Assembly (NCBI RefSeq): GCF_902686445.1
Contig: NC_062229.1
Span: 6,605,503 to 6,669,502, forward strand
Reading direction: 5' to 3'
Length of the DNA stretch: 64,000 nucleotides
Source: Sciurus carolinensis
Lineage: Eukaryota; Chordata; Mammalia; Rodentia; Sciuridae
The position numbers and the translations under genes are program-made. Under the pieces are notes generated by a model that saw only the letters and a list, made by a program, of their open reading frames with translations, ran no database searches and was not told where the DNA came from. Position 1 is the first letter of the stretch. Every line of letters begins with the position of its first letter. This document shows positions 1 through 11,290 of this stretch, piece by piece.

Positions 1-501
1 ATCCAAGAACATGGGAGATCTTTCCATCTTCTAAGGTTTTCCTTAATTTCTTTTTTAGTGTTCTGCAGTTCTCATTGTAGAGGTCTTTCACCTATTTTGT
101 GAAACTTTGATTCCCAAGTATTTTATTTTTTTCGATGCTATTGTGAATTGGGTAGTTTTCCTAACTTCTCTTTCTGAAGATTCATCACTTATGTATAAAA
201 ATGCATTGGATTTATGAGCATTGATCTTGTAAATTGCTACTTTAGTGAATTCACTTATGAGTCCTAAACGTTTTCTGGTGGAATTTCCTGGTTCCTCTAA
301 GTATATAATCATATCATCAGCAAATAGGGATAGTTTGAGTTCTTCCTTTCCTATTCATATCCCTTTAATTTCTTTGGTCTGTCTAATTGCTCTGGCTAGA
401 GTTTCAAGGACGATATTGAATAGAAGTGGTGAAAGAGGGCATCCCTGCCTTGTTCCAGATTTTAGGGGGAATGCTTTCAGTTTTTCACCATTTAGAATGA
501 T
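1..501 (-). mobile_element. L1 ORF2 internal fragment (reverse transcriptase region)
   Basis: Read on the minus strand, this is part of L1 ORF2 covering the reverse-transcriptase palm. It includes the [14 protein letters not shown] motif and the start of the region after the catalytic FADD box. Nearly the same sequence recurs in the L1 copies near 18.2-18.7 kb and 31.2-31.7 kb. The fragment runs off the left window edge, and L1 similarity stops abruptly near 501. The reading frame is broken into two pieces (88-312 and 355-537). It is a dead fragment. Confidence 0.93.
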
Positions 502-829
502 GTGCTTCCTTCTTCTTTCCAGAGTCCTAGAGGACATTGGTTGCCAAGGAAAGGTGTAGAGCTTTGTTTTTCACAAGTGTTCATTCGTTTATTTGTGTTT
601 GAAAGACGTATATGTGTACATATTTATGAAGAAGAGAGTGTAGTTCCGATTCCTGGGTCCACTGGGTGAAGATCAAGTGAGGGTCAATAGCACATCCATC
701 TCTTCCAAGTTTTACAATTTTGTTGTGGTGATGACATTCAAATTTCTCTATGTCATGATATGCAATGCATTTCTGTTCACTATGTTTACAGAACACCAAG
801 GATTATTACTTTTCTCCAAAATAACTTTG
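502..829. other. anonymous DNA between repeats
   Basis: No gene, RNA gene or recognised repeat seen. Only short chance ORFs are present. Confidence 0.5.
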
Positions 830-1350
830 TAGCCATTATTGGGACACCCCTCAGTTCCCTTCCATACTGTAACTTTCTAATATCTCTTTTTCTTGTTATA
901 GTCCTTGTCTTAAATTCACATTTGGAAATGATCCTTATGAAAATTTTGAATGAAGACAAATTATTCCTTTTGAGCAAGATGAAATATTTGATGATTTTTA
1001 TGGTATTTTAATTTAAATGCAGCCACAATTTGTTTCACACTTTGCATATAGAATTTCACCTGTTAGAATATCAACTCTGAGTAACCTTGCTTTTAGTGAA
1101 GACCCAGAAACAAAGCAATCTGAAATTATTTTTTCATTTACCAATTCATAAAAACACAATTAATAAACCGAAATATGTGTTACCCTGTGGAAATACAGAA
1201 GCCAAGAGTACTTGAAGTTATATAGAGCGATGTTTTTGTACCTTAATTTTTTGAATTAATCAGATGTCTCTTCTAACAAACATTTATGAAGATTAATCCC
1301 ATTACGTTAAATATAACTTACTCATTTTTAATTGTTAAGTATGGATTATT
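830..1350. repeat. AT-rich segment, copy 1 of a diverged pair
   Basis: This stretch aligns by eye with about 5170-5630 in the same orientation. Shared blocks include agtaaccttgcttttagt, the nearby gaatttcacctgttag / gaatcgtacctgttag pair, aattaatcagatgtc and the aagagtact(t/c)ga block. Each copy lies on the same side of one of the two LTR copies. Divergence is substantial (many substitutions and indels), so the duplication is old. No coding capacity. It may be ERV interior sequence or part of a segmental duplication. Confidence 0.65.
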
Positions 1351-2010
1351 CATAAAAACTGAGCTTACTCAACATTTTAATCCACATTTTCTCAGCCAAA
1401 TAAAAATCCTAAAGCAACGGACGTTGTGATTGAAACATTTTATAGCTCTCAAATTTTGCACAAACCAGAACTCATCAGTGTGAGGTTTCATAACAGCAAA
1501 AATAGACATATAACAGGGGGACTGGGAGAGCCAAACCAATCCATGTTTCAAGAATTTGTCCAGAATATAATGGATCCCCAACCAAAATGCCTTTCTCTTA
1601 AGAGGAGCATTTTTTCTTCCTGAGGCAAGTTCCTTCCTCCTAAAAAAAGTCTTGGTTAAGATAACAGGATCCTTCTTCCCAGGGTCCCTTTGGCCCAGGT
1701 GGCCTTAGTCACATTTGGTAAACCTCCAGCAGGGCAGGCTTTGTTCCCTTTTCCTGGGAGGCCCTTGCAAAAGAATTTGTTGCTGGTTCGGTGAGAATGT
1801 GATGCCTTTAATTTAAACAACCAATTTCATCCCAGAAGAAGGACTGGATAATCTGGCATATACAAAAAACAAACAACAACAACAGAGAGGGCTGTCACCA
1901 AAGCACAGAGGGACAAGAACTCAGATTTCAGCCTCTGGTGCCGTTTCCAGGCACAGCATCTGCATCTATCAGAACCACCTGGGACTCTTGAGGAGCTGAC
2001 TTCCTGGGAG
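1351..2010. other. anonymous DNA next to the LTR
   Basis: No convincing gene. The part from about 1650 to 2010 is less AT-rich and lies directly beyond the LTR end. It has no counterpart between the second AT-rich copy and the second LTR. Confidence 0.4.
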
Positions 2011-2563
2011 TGATACTGCCATTTACCAGTGACAAGTTCTGCTCCCTCTAATGTTGAAGTTTGAACACTAGAGAAGCACGACAGGGCAAGCATATTAAGC
2101 AGGTTTTATTTAAAGGTAATAATAGACTTCTCCCAGGAGGGAGAAGGGGGCCATGGCTCATGTTCTAAAGTCCCCAGAAGTGAGTGCACCCAACATCTTT
2201 TATAGGTTAAGGTCTCTTGGTTCTCCAGTTCTCTCTCCCCTTATATTTCCTTCCTGCCTTCATGACTGGGCCTGGTTTTGCAGGTGAGATGTAAAAAGTG
2301 AGAAGCAGATGGGGCAGGGGGAAGGCCAAGGTGATTCAGGCAGATAAGGGCCCAGGGGGCATTAATTAGCATCTGCTTGCCTACAGTCCCTGACAAGGGC
2401 AGGTAAATTTGGTAATCAATGGGCTCTGCAGGTCCTTGACATTCCACTCTCCCAGGGGCAGTCTCCAACTTCCAGAGGCAGAGGGCTTTCATGACCTCCA
2501 TTTCCTGAATTTGACCAGATCCCTTATTTCTACACTAACTGCCTGACCCCAGTTCTGACTTCA
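2011..2563 (-). mobile_element. ERV long terminal repeat, copy 1 (probable 3' LTR)
   Basis: The unit is bounded by TG...CA and is a clear relative of 5910-6445 along its whole length. Orientation is fixed by order on the minus strand: a TATAAAAG box at 2204-2197, an AATAAA polyadenylation signal at 2110-2105, then the end at 2011. A purine-rich tract lies immediately upstream of its minus-strand start, as expected of a 3' LTR. No flanking duplication was found at its own ends, which fits one LTR of a provirus rather than a solo LTR. Confidence 0.8.
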
Positions 2564-2576
2564 TTCTCCCTTTTTG
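2564..2576 (-). other. polypurine tract before the 3' LTR
   Basis: On the minus strand the bases just before the LTR read GCAAAAAGGGAGAA, followed directly by TGAAG of the LTR. A purine run abutting the LTR is the usual plus-strand primer of retroviral elements. The second LTR copy lacks such a tract at the same place. Confidence 0.6.
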
Positions 2577-5500
2577 CTTTAGGAACTCCTTACTGCTCTA
2601 AGGAAAGGGAATGACGACCACTCTGGCTGCTTCGGAGCTGGAAGAGGGCAACGAGGGGCAAGCAGTTTGGAGTTGCCTTTTAAAAATTGGGTCAATTGAG
2701 TGGTCCAAGATAGAAGTTTGGTTGGGGAAGAGCAGGTTGTAAAGTCATCTGGGGGTGGGTGCTTCTATGAGAGAAGAACAAAAAGACATGAATACTGAAA
2801 TGAGATTAGTACAAGGTAAATGTTGCAGAATCTGGAACATGCCAATGAATATTGTGAAGATGACAGAAGTCAATCTCTCACCAGGAGTTGGAAAAACTGA
2901 AAAATTTTTCCCATAAAAGACCTAACAAAGGCTGGAGAGGACAAGGCCTTTATATGGGAACTTTAACATTGTCCAGGTTATCAGGAATGTAAACACAACA
3001 TTTAACTTTTAATGTCATTGATGTCCCCAGAAAATATAGTTAAGCTACTAACGTCATCTACTTTTTGTAATATATCCCTTTATTAATATAACCTGTGTTT
3101 AGTACTTAGGGCTCTGTTCTGTTACTTAGGGCTAGATAATCATACTAGCAAACAGATTATGCCTACCTGTGTCTGTAGGCCTTAAACTGACTAAAAACTT
3201 CTGACTCTGGCAGTTTCTCTTGATAGTTATCAGGCACATTTGCCCAAGAATCTCTTTTGTAACTTTTAGTCTTTATTCTAGTGGGCTAACACAAGTGTAC
3301 ATCTTAAGTTATATTTAACTATTATTTTTTTTAAATGCCCAAGAATGGCTATATTTTGGTTTTAACTGTTTTGCTAGGTGTCTAAGATCAAGCTGGTCAA
3401 ATTAACCTGTTCCTGTCTGTTAAAGGGTCAGCCGAGTTCCCACAGGGGTCACTTGTAGAGAACTTGGGAAGAGCACCTTCTTAGCTCCACCACTGTCATT
3501 TGTTAGGCAGGGTCTCCTCGATGAGGTGGCTTCCCTTGGAAGCATCAAGAGATGTGTCCCTTTTTCCATGACTCTCCTCTGCAGCAGGTGCACTGATTGA
3601 CTTTTCATCCTCCACTGGTCTCATCAATCTTGATCAGGAGTTTGTGTGACCCACACAGAGTTGCAAAGCTCCTTAGAGAAGTCCTCTTGTTCCCTGGATT
3701 CAGGCTGACTGAGGACAAGATCAAAATACCAGCCTATCTTGGCCTCTGTATTTAATCTCAATTTCTAAGTTTGATCTTAACCATCCAGCAAGCCAGTCTC
3801 ACCAGTCATAAAGTAAAAGTACTGGGATCTAACTTCAATGTCTTTAACTTTACATTTATTTTTTATTTAACTGGAGTCTGTATTAGTACTGGAAGTTACC
3901 ATCTGTTCTATAGGTGATGGCTTGGCTTATTATCATAAATTACCTAGGTTGTGTGTTCTTGAAGCAGCTACTTCTGCAAAACAGTAACAGATAACAGTTT
4001 TACAAAATGAAATTACAAAGAGTAAAATATATATTTAGTTTGTATAATAGCTCTCTTAAATTTTGGCTGAGCTATACAATTATCCCCTGTTTTTGATCAC
4101 AGTAATTTTACAACAAAAACCAATCTTTTGAGTATAACTTTAAAGAAGCTGGAGTTTGGCTTATTTTGTAGCCACTCTAACATGCAGTAAGGTGGGAGGC
4201 AGAGCCTTATCTTAGGTAAGACGTGGCTCTTTACAAATCTTAAGTGAAGTATTCAAATTCTGATGCTGATATATGCTTCTTTCTTAATTATCATTTTAAG
4301 AAGTTTACATATATTGATTCCTGAGTCTATATGAACATTAGTTAACACAATTTAACATTATACCTAAAACATGAATTAAAGAAAGACTGAGAGTTTTTAA
4401 TTTTCCTTTTGTGTGGCAAAGTGGCAGAATGCTTTTTTGTTTCATTATATTAACATTTTGTTGTTAAATCAGGCTCTCATTAACTTTTAGAAATACATTT
4501 ACATTTAAAATATTTTATCTCAGTGTAAAAAGTAACAAATTTTACATATACCCTATTGATAACAGGTCCTATAATAGATATTAAATGACAGAAATAAATC
4601 CCCAATAAAATTTACTCTTTATGAGTTTAAAATTACCATTACAGATAAGTATAGTTTGGAGAATAGCAGCTTGATAAATTTCCTGCTTTAAAAACTTGTA
4701 TACCTGGAAAATATGAACACATTTAATATACAAATAGTGACCATTTTACAATTACCTTGACACTTTTATATTACCAAATTTAGTTTTTTAAAGAAAAATT
4801 TAGACTCTGTAACATACAATACTCTAACAGTTAATTAACCATAATTGTATAAACCCCAATTTTTAAGACTATTTGTTCTAAAGAATAAAACTTAATAGAC
4901 ACAAAGTTAAGAGTAAATTAGTGTTTCTAAGAAATCCTTGTCATTTTACCATATAGATTAAACTTTGGTTTATATCAGTACAGTAGTATTTGACCTTAGG
5001 AAAAACCTTAAATAGCTTTAACTGATTGTCTCACATACATATAACCAACTTAGTTACATGCAAACTTGTTGAAATTTGCCCTTTACTTACATAGACTTTC
5101 TTAGCACTTACTTAGATGCTCATGTATTTCATTACATAAACACTTTCTTCCCCAGATTTTGTTCTTCACTAAATATATTTCCATATCTAGAACCATTTAT
5201 TTTCTCTTTCCTGTGTTGACCCCTTTTTGTTCACATTCTGAAACAACTCTTAAGAAATTACTGAACTTAGATAAATTACTCCATTTTAATAAGATTAAAT
5301 ATTTTGTTATTTATAGTACCATAGTTGAAACGCAGTTGAAACATTTGGAACCCTTTGTATATAGAATCGTACCTGTTAGGACATAACTCTTAGTAACCTT
5401 GCTTTTAGTTTAGTGATGACACAAAGCAATTTTAAACCCTTTTTATTTACCAACCTATGAAAACACCAATAATGTTTTTTACCCCATGGAATTTAAGGAG

Positions 5501-5909
5501 TTAAGAGTACTCGATGTTATATAACGATTAGCATTTTAACTTTGTAATTTAATCAGATGTCCCTACAAACACATTTGAGTAATCTCATACATGGTAACTC
5601 TAATTCACTTATTTTTGTAAAAACTAAGATATCAGACAAGTGTCCTGAACAGTATTTGCCATCTCTTTCCTGTTGAAGAAAAGTCCTAGAAACAATTGAT
5701 ATTAGACTTTTTATTAACATCAACATTTTATTAGTTTGACTACCTAGAGATCTGTGAATTATTTTTAAAGATGTTTTACTTTTATTAGTTCATCCAATTT
5801 AAATTTAACCTTTATAAATCACATGAATTAAAAGTATCTGGATCCATTTTTTTAATTTTAATTTTAGAAGTGCTCAATTTTCATACAGACAAAACATGAC
5901 GTCAGATAG
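2577..5909 (-). mobile_element. decayed ERV interior or flanking DNA, no open frames
   Basis: This 3.3-kb stretch lies between the two LTR copies and is probably the remnant interior of the minus-strand provirus, because the 3' LTR and purine tract are at its left end. No frame longer than about 75 codons is recognisable, and I could not identify gag, pol or env motifs inside it. It becomes very AT-rich from about 3.8 kb. It contains the second copy of the AT-rich segment. It could instead be partly unrelated flanking sequence. Confidence 0.45.
5170..5630. repeat. AT-rich segment, copy 2 of a diverged pair
   Basis: Aligns with about 830-1350, same strand (see that entry). The neighbouring 5631-5909 does not match 1351-2010, so the two copies have been separated from their LTRs by different insertions or deletions. 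Confidence 0.65.
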
Positions 5910-6445
5910 TGATACCGCTGTTTACCGGTGACGAGTCCTGCTTCCTCAGGTGTTGAAGTATAACGCCAGAGAAGCACGCCGAGGCAAATGTAGAGTGGAA
6001 AATGTAGCTTTATTAAAGAAAAGGAAAAGCAGACTTCTCCCGGGTGGAAGAAGGGGACCCAAAGGCGGAATCCGTGGGATGAGCAAATCTCGTTCTTTTT
6101 ATGGGTTTCATTCTCCCATTCTTTCCCCTTATCTCTTCCCTTCATGCCTGCAGGATTAGGCCTGGTTTTGAAATGTAAAAAGCGAAAAGCGGATGGGGCA
6201 GAGGGAGGGTCAAGGTGTCTCAGACAGGCAAGGGCCCAGGGGGCATTGATTAGCACCTTCTTGCCTGCAGTCTCTGGCAAGGGCAGGTGAATTTGGTTAT
6301 CAATGGGTTCTGCAGGTCCTTGACATTCCATTCTCCCATTGCAGTCTCCAACTTCCAGAGGCAGATGGCTTGATGGCCTCTATTTTCTTGATCTGACCCG
6401 ATTTCCTATTTCTACACTAACTGCCTGTCCCCAATTCTGGCTTCA
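5910..6445 (-). mobile_element. ERV long terminal repeat, copy 2
   Basis: Full-length relative of 2011-2563 with the same TG...CA ends. A CATAAAAAG TATA-like box near 6100 and an AATAAA signal at 6014-6009 lie in the order expected for the minus strand. It is flanked by ATAG on both sides (5906-5909 and 6446-6449), a possible 4-bp target-site duplication typical of class I ERVs. That suggests a solo LTR, although a 4-bp match can arise by chance. Confidence 0.78.
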
Positions 6446-8059
6446 ATAGCACGACATACAAATAACACAAAATCAAAGACCTTGTAACTTTACAGGTGAC
6501 TCTCCATTGCAATGTAAAAGATGTTTAAAAACTCTAGTTGAATAAAAAATAGAACTGATCAAAAAAGTCATGAGCTCAAAAAAAATATAGAATTCAAAAA
6601 AAAAAAAAAGAGTCCTGGAAAAATGATATGGCCGTTAATTAGTAAAGTACCATAAAATTTACTTTTGCTGGAGTTCAGGTAAGACTCTTTTTACTTGTCT
6701 TGTCTTGGGTTTGAGACTGGTCTCCTCCTGAGTCTTCAGGATTCCTCTATTTACATTTCAATGTAAGCCTTAACTGAGATCTGGAAGGAGCTAACAGGTT
6801 TTAGCAGAAACGGAAATCTCTGAATTTTGTTAAGTCCTTAGCTAGTGTTTGTCTGGACAGGTGAGGGCCATCTCTAGATCCTGAGGCAACACTGTCTAGG
6901 TTAGTTGAGATACATTATCTGGTTCCTCAAAGGCAAACAGAAATTGCTATTCAGAGTGTACTGTATACAGGAAAAGCCATCTTTTAAATCTAACTTAGTA
7001 AAACAAGTAGCATCTGGAATTTCAGATAACAGAGTAAGAACTACAGGGTGGGGTAATTACTGCTTAATTATTCTAAGGTTTTGGACTAGGCAGTTTTCTT
7101 TTTAACTCCTAAAATGGGTGAATTGCATGGGCTGTTGCAAGGCATTAAAGTTTCTATCAATTTGAATGATCTTTAATAAGCCCCCTTTTTTTTTGTCTTT
7201 ATGCTCCCTTTTCTTTCTTTTTGATCTCTATTAAAAATGGAAGATGCAAGCTGGAGAAGATCTGATCAGGCCCTCATGCCAATTGTTGTAATTTCCTCTA
7301 AATGTTTGGGGCTGGCTGAATGATAAATTATACTTTAAAGTAGGTGGCCCTCTATGGATTCAGGATTCAGGGTGGTGTGTTTTCTTATTACCTTCCTAAG
7401 TCTCTCCATGAAATAGCAGGACTTTCCTGAAGGCCTCATAATAGATTTTTAGGCATCCTACTCATTATGGAATCCTGGTTAGGATGGTTTCTGGGAACTG
7501 CCAGTGCTCTAGATGGCTAATAGCATATTTTCCAGGTGAAGTACGTTTTGAAACATCTCAATATTTATTAGGATCCCTCCAAAATCCTCCCTAAATTTAT
7601 TTTTGTCTGTCTTAAGTTGGGAGGGTCCCTTGATTTTCCTCCTTTAGTAGGTGATTCCTCAAGGCTTTCTCCTCTCACGGTAGAGTTATTGATGTCAGCA
7701 ATTGGTAATATATGAAAGTCACTGTTCTTGATCATTTGCAGTTTAGCAGTATGCAGGCTAGTGGTGAACCTGGCAATACTGTTGAGAGAGAAGCTCCCTT
7801 CTGATTAGAAGTATAGGGACTTTCCCTAAATGAGATTTCTTACAGTCCAGAAAAAACCTGTCTCTCACTACCTGGCTTTGCCAAAGTTATTTCTGGCCTT
7901 CGTAGGCAAAGTGTTAGGGTCCTAGTTTGCACTGTGCTACAGACCCTGGAGGGATTCAGACTTAAGGGCCTTACTGCTTTCCTCCCTGCCACTATAACTC
8001 CTAACTATGAAGAAAACTGATGACAAAAGTAAAAAGTGTGCTTATTGCCTATCTTTTGC
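6446..8059 (-). pseudogene. decayed class I ERV pol (reverse transcriptase remnant)
   Basis: Minus-strand translation across about 7135-6900 shows, in broken frames, the ordered landmarks of a gammaretrovirus-like reverse transcriptase. These are a NSPILGVKK block, an LVQ-like LR block, an SEIPDA block and LDLKDGF, which is RT motif A with the first catalytic Asp (6971-6995). Frameshifts and stops interrupt it throughout. No intact protein is possible. The region 7200-8059 is probably further upstream ERV sequence but is not recognisable to me. It is cut by the assembly gap. Confidence 0.6.
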
Positions 8060-8559
8060 NNNNNNNNNNNNNNNNNNNNNNNNNNNNNNNNNNNNNNNNN
8101 NNNNNNNNNNNNNNNNNNNNNNNNNNNNNNNNNNNNNNNNNNNNNNNNNNNNNNNNNNNNNNNNNNNNNNNNNNNNNNNNNNNNNNNNNNNNNNNNNNNN
8201 NNNNNNNNNNNNNNNNNNNNNNNNNNNNNNNNNNNNNNNNNNNNNNNNNNNNNNNNNNNNNNNNNNNNNNNNNNNNNNNNNNNNNNNNNNNNNNNNNNNN
8301 NNNNNNNNNNNNNNNNNNNNNNNNNNNNNNNNNNNNNNNNNNNNNNNNNNNNNNNNNNNNNNNNNNNNNNNNNNNNNNNNNNNNNNNNNNNNNNNNNNNN
8401 NNNNNNNNNNNNNNNNNNNNNNNNNNNNNNNNNNNNNNNNNNNNNNNNNNNNNNNNNNNNNNNNNNNNNNNNNNNNNNNNNNNNNNNNNNNNNNNNNNNN
8501 NNNNNNNNNNNNNNNNNNNNNNNNNNNNNNNNNNNNNNNNNNNNNNNNNNNNNNNNNNN
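8060..8559. other. assembly gap of exactly 500 N
   Basis: A run of 500 N is a typical placeholder, so the true length is unknown. It lies in the ERV/L1-rich part of the window. Any apparent frame through it is meaningless. Confidence 0.99.
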
Positions 8560-8639
8560 TCTTAGGCAGTACCCAAGAATTAAATAGCTGTATTGCAGCA
8601 CAGGTCTATGTGTAACTTTCTTAGAAATTTCCCATGTGT

Positions 8640-9000
8640 ATTCCAAAATGCAACATTATACGTGCTCACCAGCAGTTCATGAGAGTTCAGATTCTACAAT
8701 ATTTTCATTAATAATACATACGACTTTTTAAATTTTTATTTCATGTATTGTTGCAGGTATGTCATGATACTTCATTTTAGCTTTAATTATCACTTCCCTA
8801 CTAACCACAGATGATGTTCATTTTCTCAAGCATTAATTTTTTCATTCAAATATCTTCTTTGGAGAAGTTTCTATTTAAACCTCTGCTCCTTTTATTTTTT
8901 TTTTTAGTAAGATTGGTTGTTTTCTTATTATTGATATGAGTTCTTTATATTCTGACTACAAGTTGTTTGTCAGATCTAAGGCCCTCAAAAGCTTTCTTCA
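8640..9000 (-). mobile_element. ancient L1M ORF2 fragment
   Basis: Minus-strand sequence shows diverged but ordered L1 ORF2 landmarks. These include caccagcagttcatgag (8669-8685), a ttctttggagaagtttc stretch and the tgagttctttatattctga stretch (8937-8955). Divergence from the young L1s in the window is large, so this is an old (L1M-like) relic. It starts close to the gap. Confidence 0.65.
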
Positions 9001-9120
9001 ATCTGTGAGAAAACACATACTTGTCTACATACACACAGGCATATGCACCAGAATGTTTATGTGTGTATATGGATATAGGGTGTAGTATTAAAAATAAGTG
9101 CTTTCTGAAAAAGCACATGT

Positions 9121-9308
9121 CTAATTATATTCTCTCCACATTGTTCTAGTTAATTGTTGCTACATAAAATCCTAGAACATAGGGCATAAGCAAAATAATT
9201 GTTATTTTGCTTATCTAATTATATTCTCTCCACATTGTTCTAGTTAATTGTTGCTACATAAAATCCTAGAACATAGGGCATAAGCAAAATAATTGTTATT
9301 TTGCTTAT
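9121..9308. repeat. perfect tandem duplication, two 94-bp units
   Basis: Units 9121-9214 and 9215-9308 are identical base for base. Each unit ends in a perfect inverted repeat with 13-bp arms and a 3-nt TTG loop (9186-9214 and 9280-9308; arm ATAAGCAAAATAA). The duplication breakpoint is therefore at the end of the hairpin. No coding content. It is either a very recent duplication or an assembly artefact. Confidence 0.95.
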
Positions 9309-10429
9309 CTTCCTATTGACTGAGGTCACACTGTGGCATACAGTGGACAGCTGGGCTAAGTGGAAGAGTGTCACACAAGTGACAACAGAGTGTGAATGTC
9401 AAGAAAGACAAGCTCATCAGGTGCTCTCAACTCTCCATATAGTCTCAGAGTGGGTTACCTTGTTACTTTAGCTTATTAGGGGACAGCTTGTGACTCTTTC
9501 AGAATAAATTCTTAAAGACTGAAACAGCATGACCTAGAATGATTTCTCTGTTTTGTTGGTTGAGCAATTATATGACAACAAAACTTTAAAGGGAGGCTAA
9601 ATGAACACTGTGTTTCTAAGGGAGATGTATCTAAATGCTTACCACTATCTTCAGTCTGTCAAAACTACCAACGGCCCATTGTGGAAAATCTTAAATTTCT
9701 CATACTAAATTCTTCACTTCCTAACTGTTAACATTTTATAAGTAGCAACTATGTGTGTGTTCTCCTTTTCTTTTTGATATACATAACCCTAACAAACAAA
9801 TATTCGAACAATACTTATTTAGAAGAATGACAGACATTTCAATCAACCAATCTGGAAGAAGGGGTTGACTCTGATACTTTGAAGTAGCCCAATCAAATCA
9901 AATACTGCAGTGACAGACCAAGGTTCAAGAAATGTGAAGAATCTCATTGATATCTGATATTTGGAGTATATAAAATAGAGCCTTCCAGTATTTTCTAATT
10001 TAGCAAAGAATTGTATTGTACCAATGAAATTGTTTCACAAGACATTTGTAACTATCTTTTTAGGAAGATTGTTACCTATGTACAATATTTAAGTGAATCA
10101 TCCATACACATATAAGCTATATTCGTACAAAAAATTCTGCAAATACAGTGTACTTCTAAGTTTTGATCTCTGGTCTCTAAATTAACCAAAATATTTAGTA
10201 GCCAATTAACTCTATGAAATCTTTTACAACAGATTACAGAGAATACAAAAAAAAGTGAATTTTATTTCTAAAGGCTTAAATTTAGTAGTGAAATCCTCAT
10301 ATGGATAAATTACACATAATTCAAAAAGCAGTGTATTAGCTACACAATATGCAACCTAATCATAAAGTCAAAGGTATGTGGATGGATGGCATGGTTGGGG
10401 CAGGAATGTGACATGGCTGGGTAAAGAAT
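9309..10429. other. anonymous AT-rich DNA
   Basis: No gene or recognised repeat seen. Confidence 0.45.
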
Positions 10430-10925
10430 GTAAACTTTAATATTGCTATTGATGAGAGTATTCCCAGCATTATTATTAGAACAGATAAGAATAGAAACAA
10501 ACCAGATATCTCCAGTAGAAATGAATATACAAAGGGTCTTATATTCATAAAATGAAATGCTATGCAGTCATAAAATGGAACGAGATTTAGCAACTTGCTA
10601 CGACATGGGTAGATTCTGACAGAAGGCTGCTAAGGAGAGAAGACTGATAGAAGGGGACATGTATCATATGCCTCTTTAATATTTAGAATAAGTAAACACT
10701 TAGAACCAGAAAATAAAGTTTCCAAGGACCACAGGTCAGAGAGAAGTTGGAGTGACCCCCAATACATGTGTTTTTTAATGGTTGTTGAAAAAAGTTCTGG
10801 AAGCAGAGTGTTGAAGGCTACATAACCTTCTGAATATACTACATCCATGGAAATTTTGTCACTAAAAGTGTATGGTTTATAAAATATGAATGATATCTCA
10901 ATATAGTAATTGCAGAAAGGTATTA
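10430..10925 (+). mobile_element. ancient L1M 3' end
   Basis: Plus-strand sequence carries diverged landmarks of old mammalian L1 3' ends. These include the aatgctatgcagtcataaaa stretch (tail of ORF2), gctacgacatgggtag (10598-10613), ggttgttgaaaaaagttctgg (old L1 3' UTR) and the terminal atgatatctcaatatag. Heavily diverged and non-coding. Confidence 0.65.
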
Positions 10926-11044
10926 ATACTTCATTAAGACTAAGCATAATTTTTAAAAAGACAGAAAAAAATGAACAAAAGCAAAGTGTGCGAAATAATT
11001 AACTTGGGGACTGATGTCACTTACATTAACCTTTTTTTATATAG

Positions 11045-11290
11045 AGCTTATCATTATTATTATAATTATTTTTACAGAATGAATTTTGATTAATTGTTCA
11101 CAAATGGGATACAATTTTTCATTTCTATGGCTGTGCATGATGTAGATTCACATCATTCATGTAACCATATATGATGTAATGATGTCTGTCTCATTCCATC
11201 ACCTTTCATACCCCAGTCCTCCTCCCTCTTATTCCCCTCTACATAATCTAAAGTTCCTCCATTCTTCTCTCATCCCCCACCCCCATTAAG
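11045..11290 (-). mobile_element. L1 3' UTR fragment (older squirrel-type subfamily)
   Basis: From the plus strand this is a T-rich start, then caaatgggatacaattttt, then a C/T-rich block ending near 11290. It matches the 3' UTR opening of the younger L1s and, more closely, the fragment at 60735-60955. Only the 3' UTR is present, so this is a severely 5'-truncated insertion. Confidence 0.75.

Noticed and set aside
2577..5909. Intact retroviral genes between the LTRs
   Set aside because: No long frames or ordered protein motifs were found. The interior is decayed or non-coding.
8005..8646. Long open frames (about 180-213 codons) spanning the N run
   Set aside because: They exist only because N codons are not read as stops. 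There is no sequence evidence.
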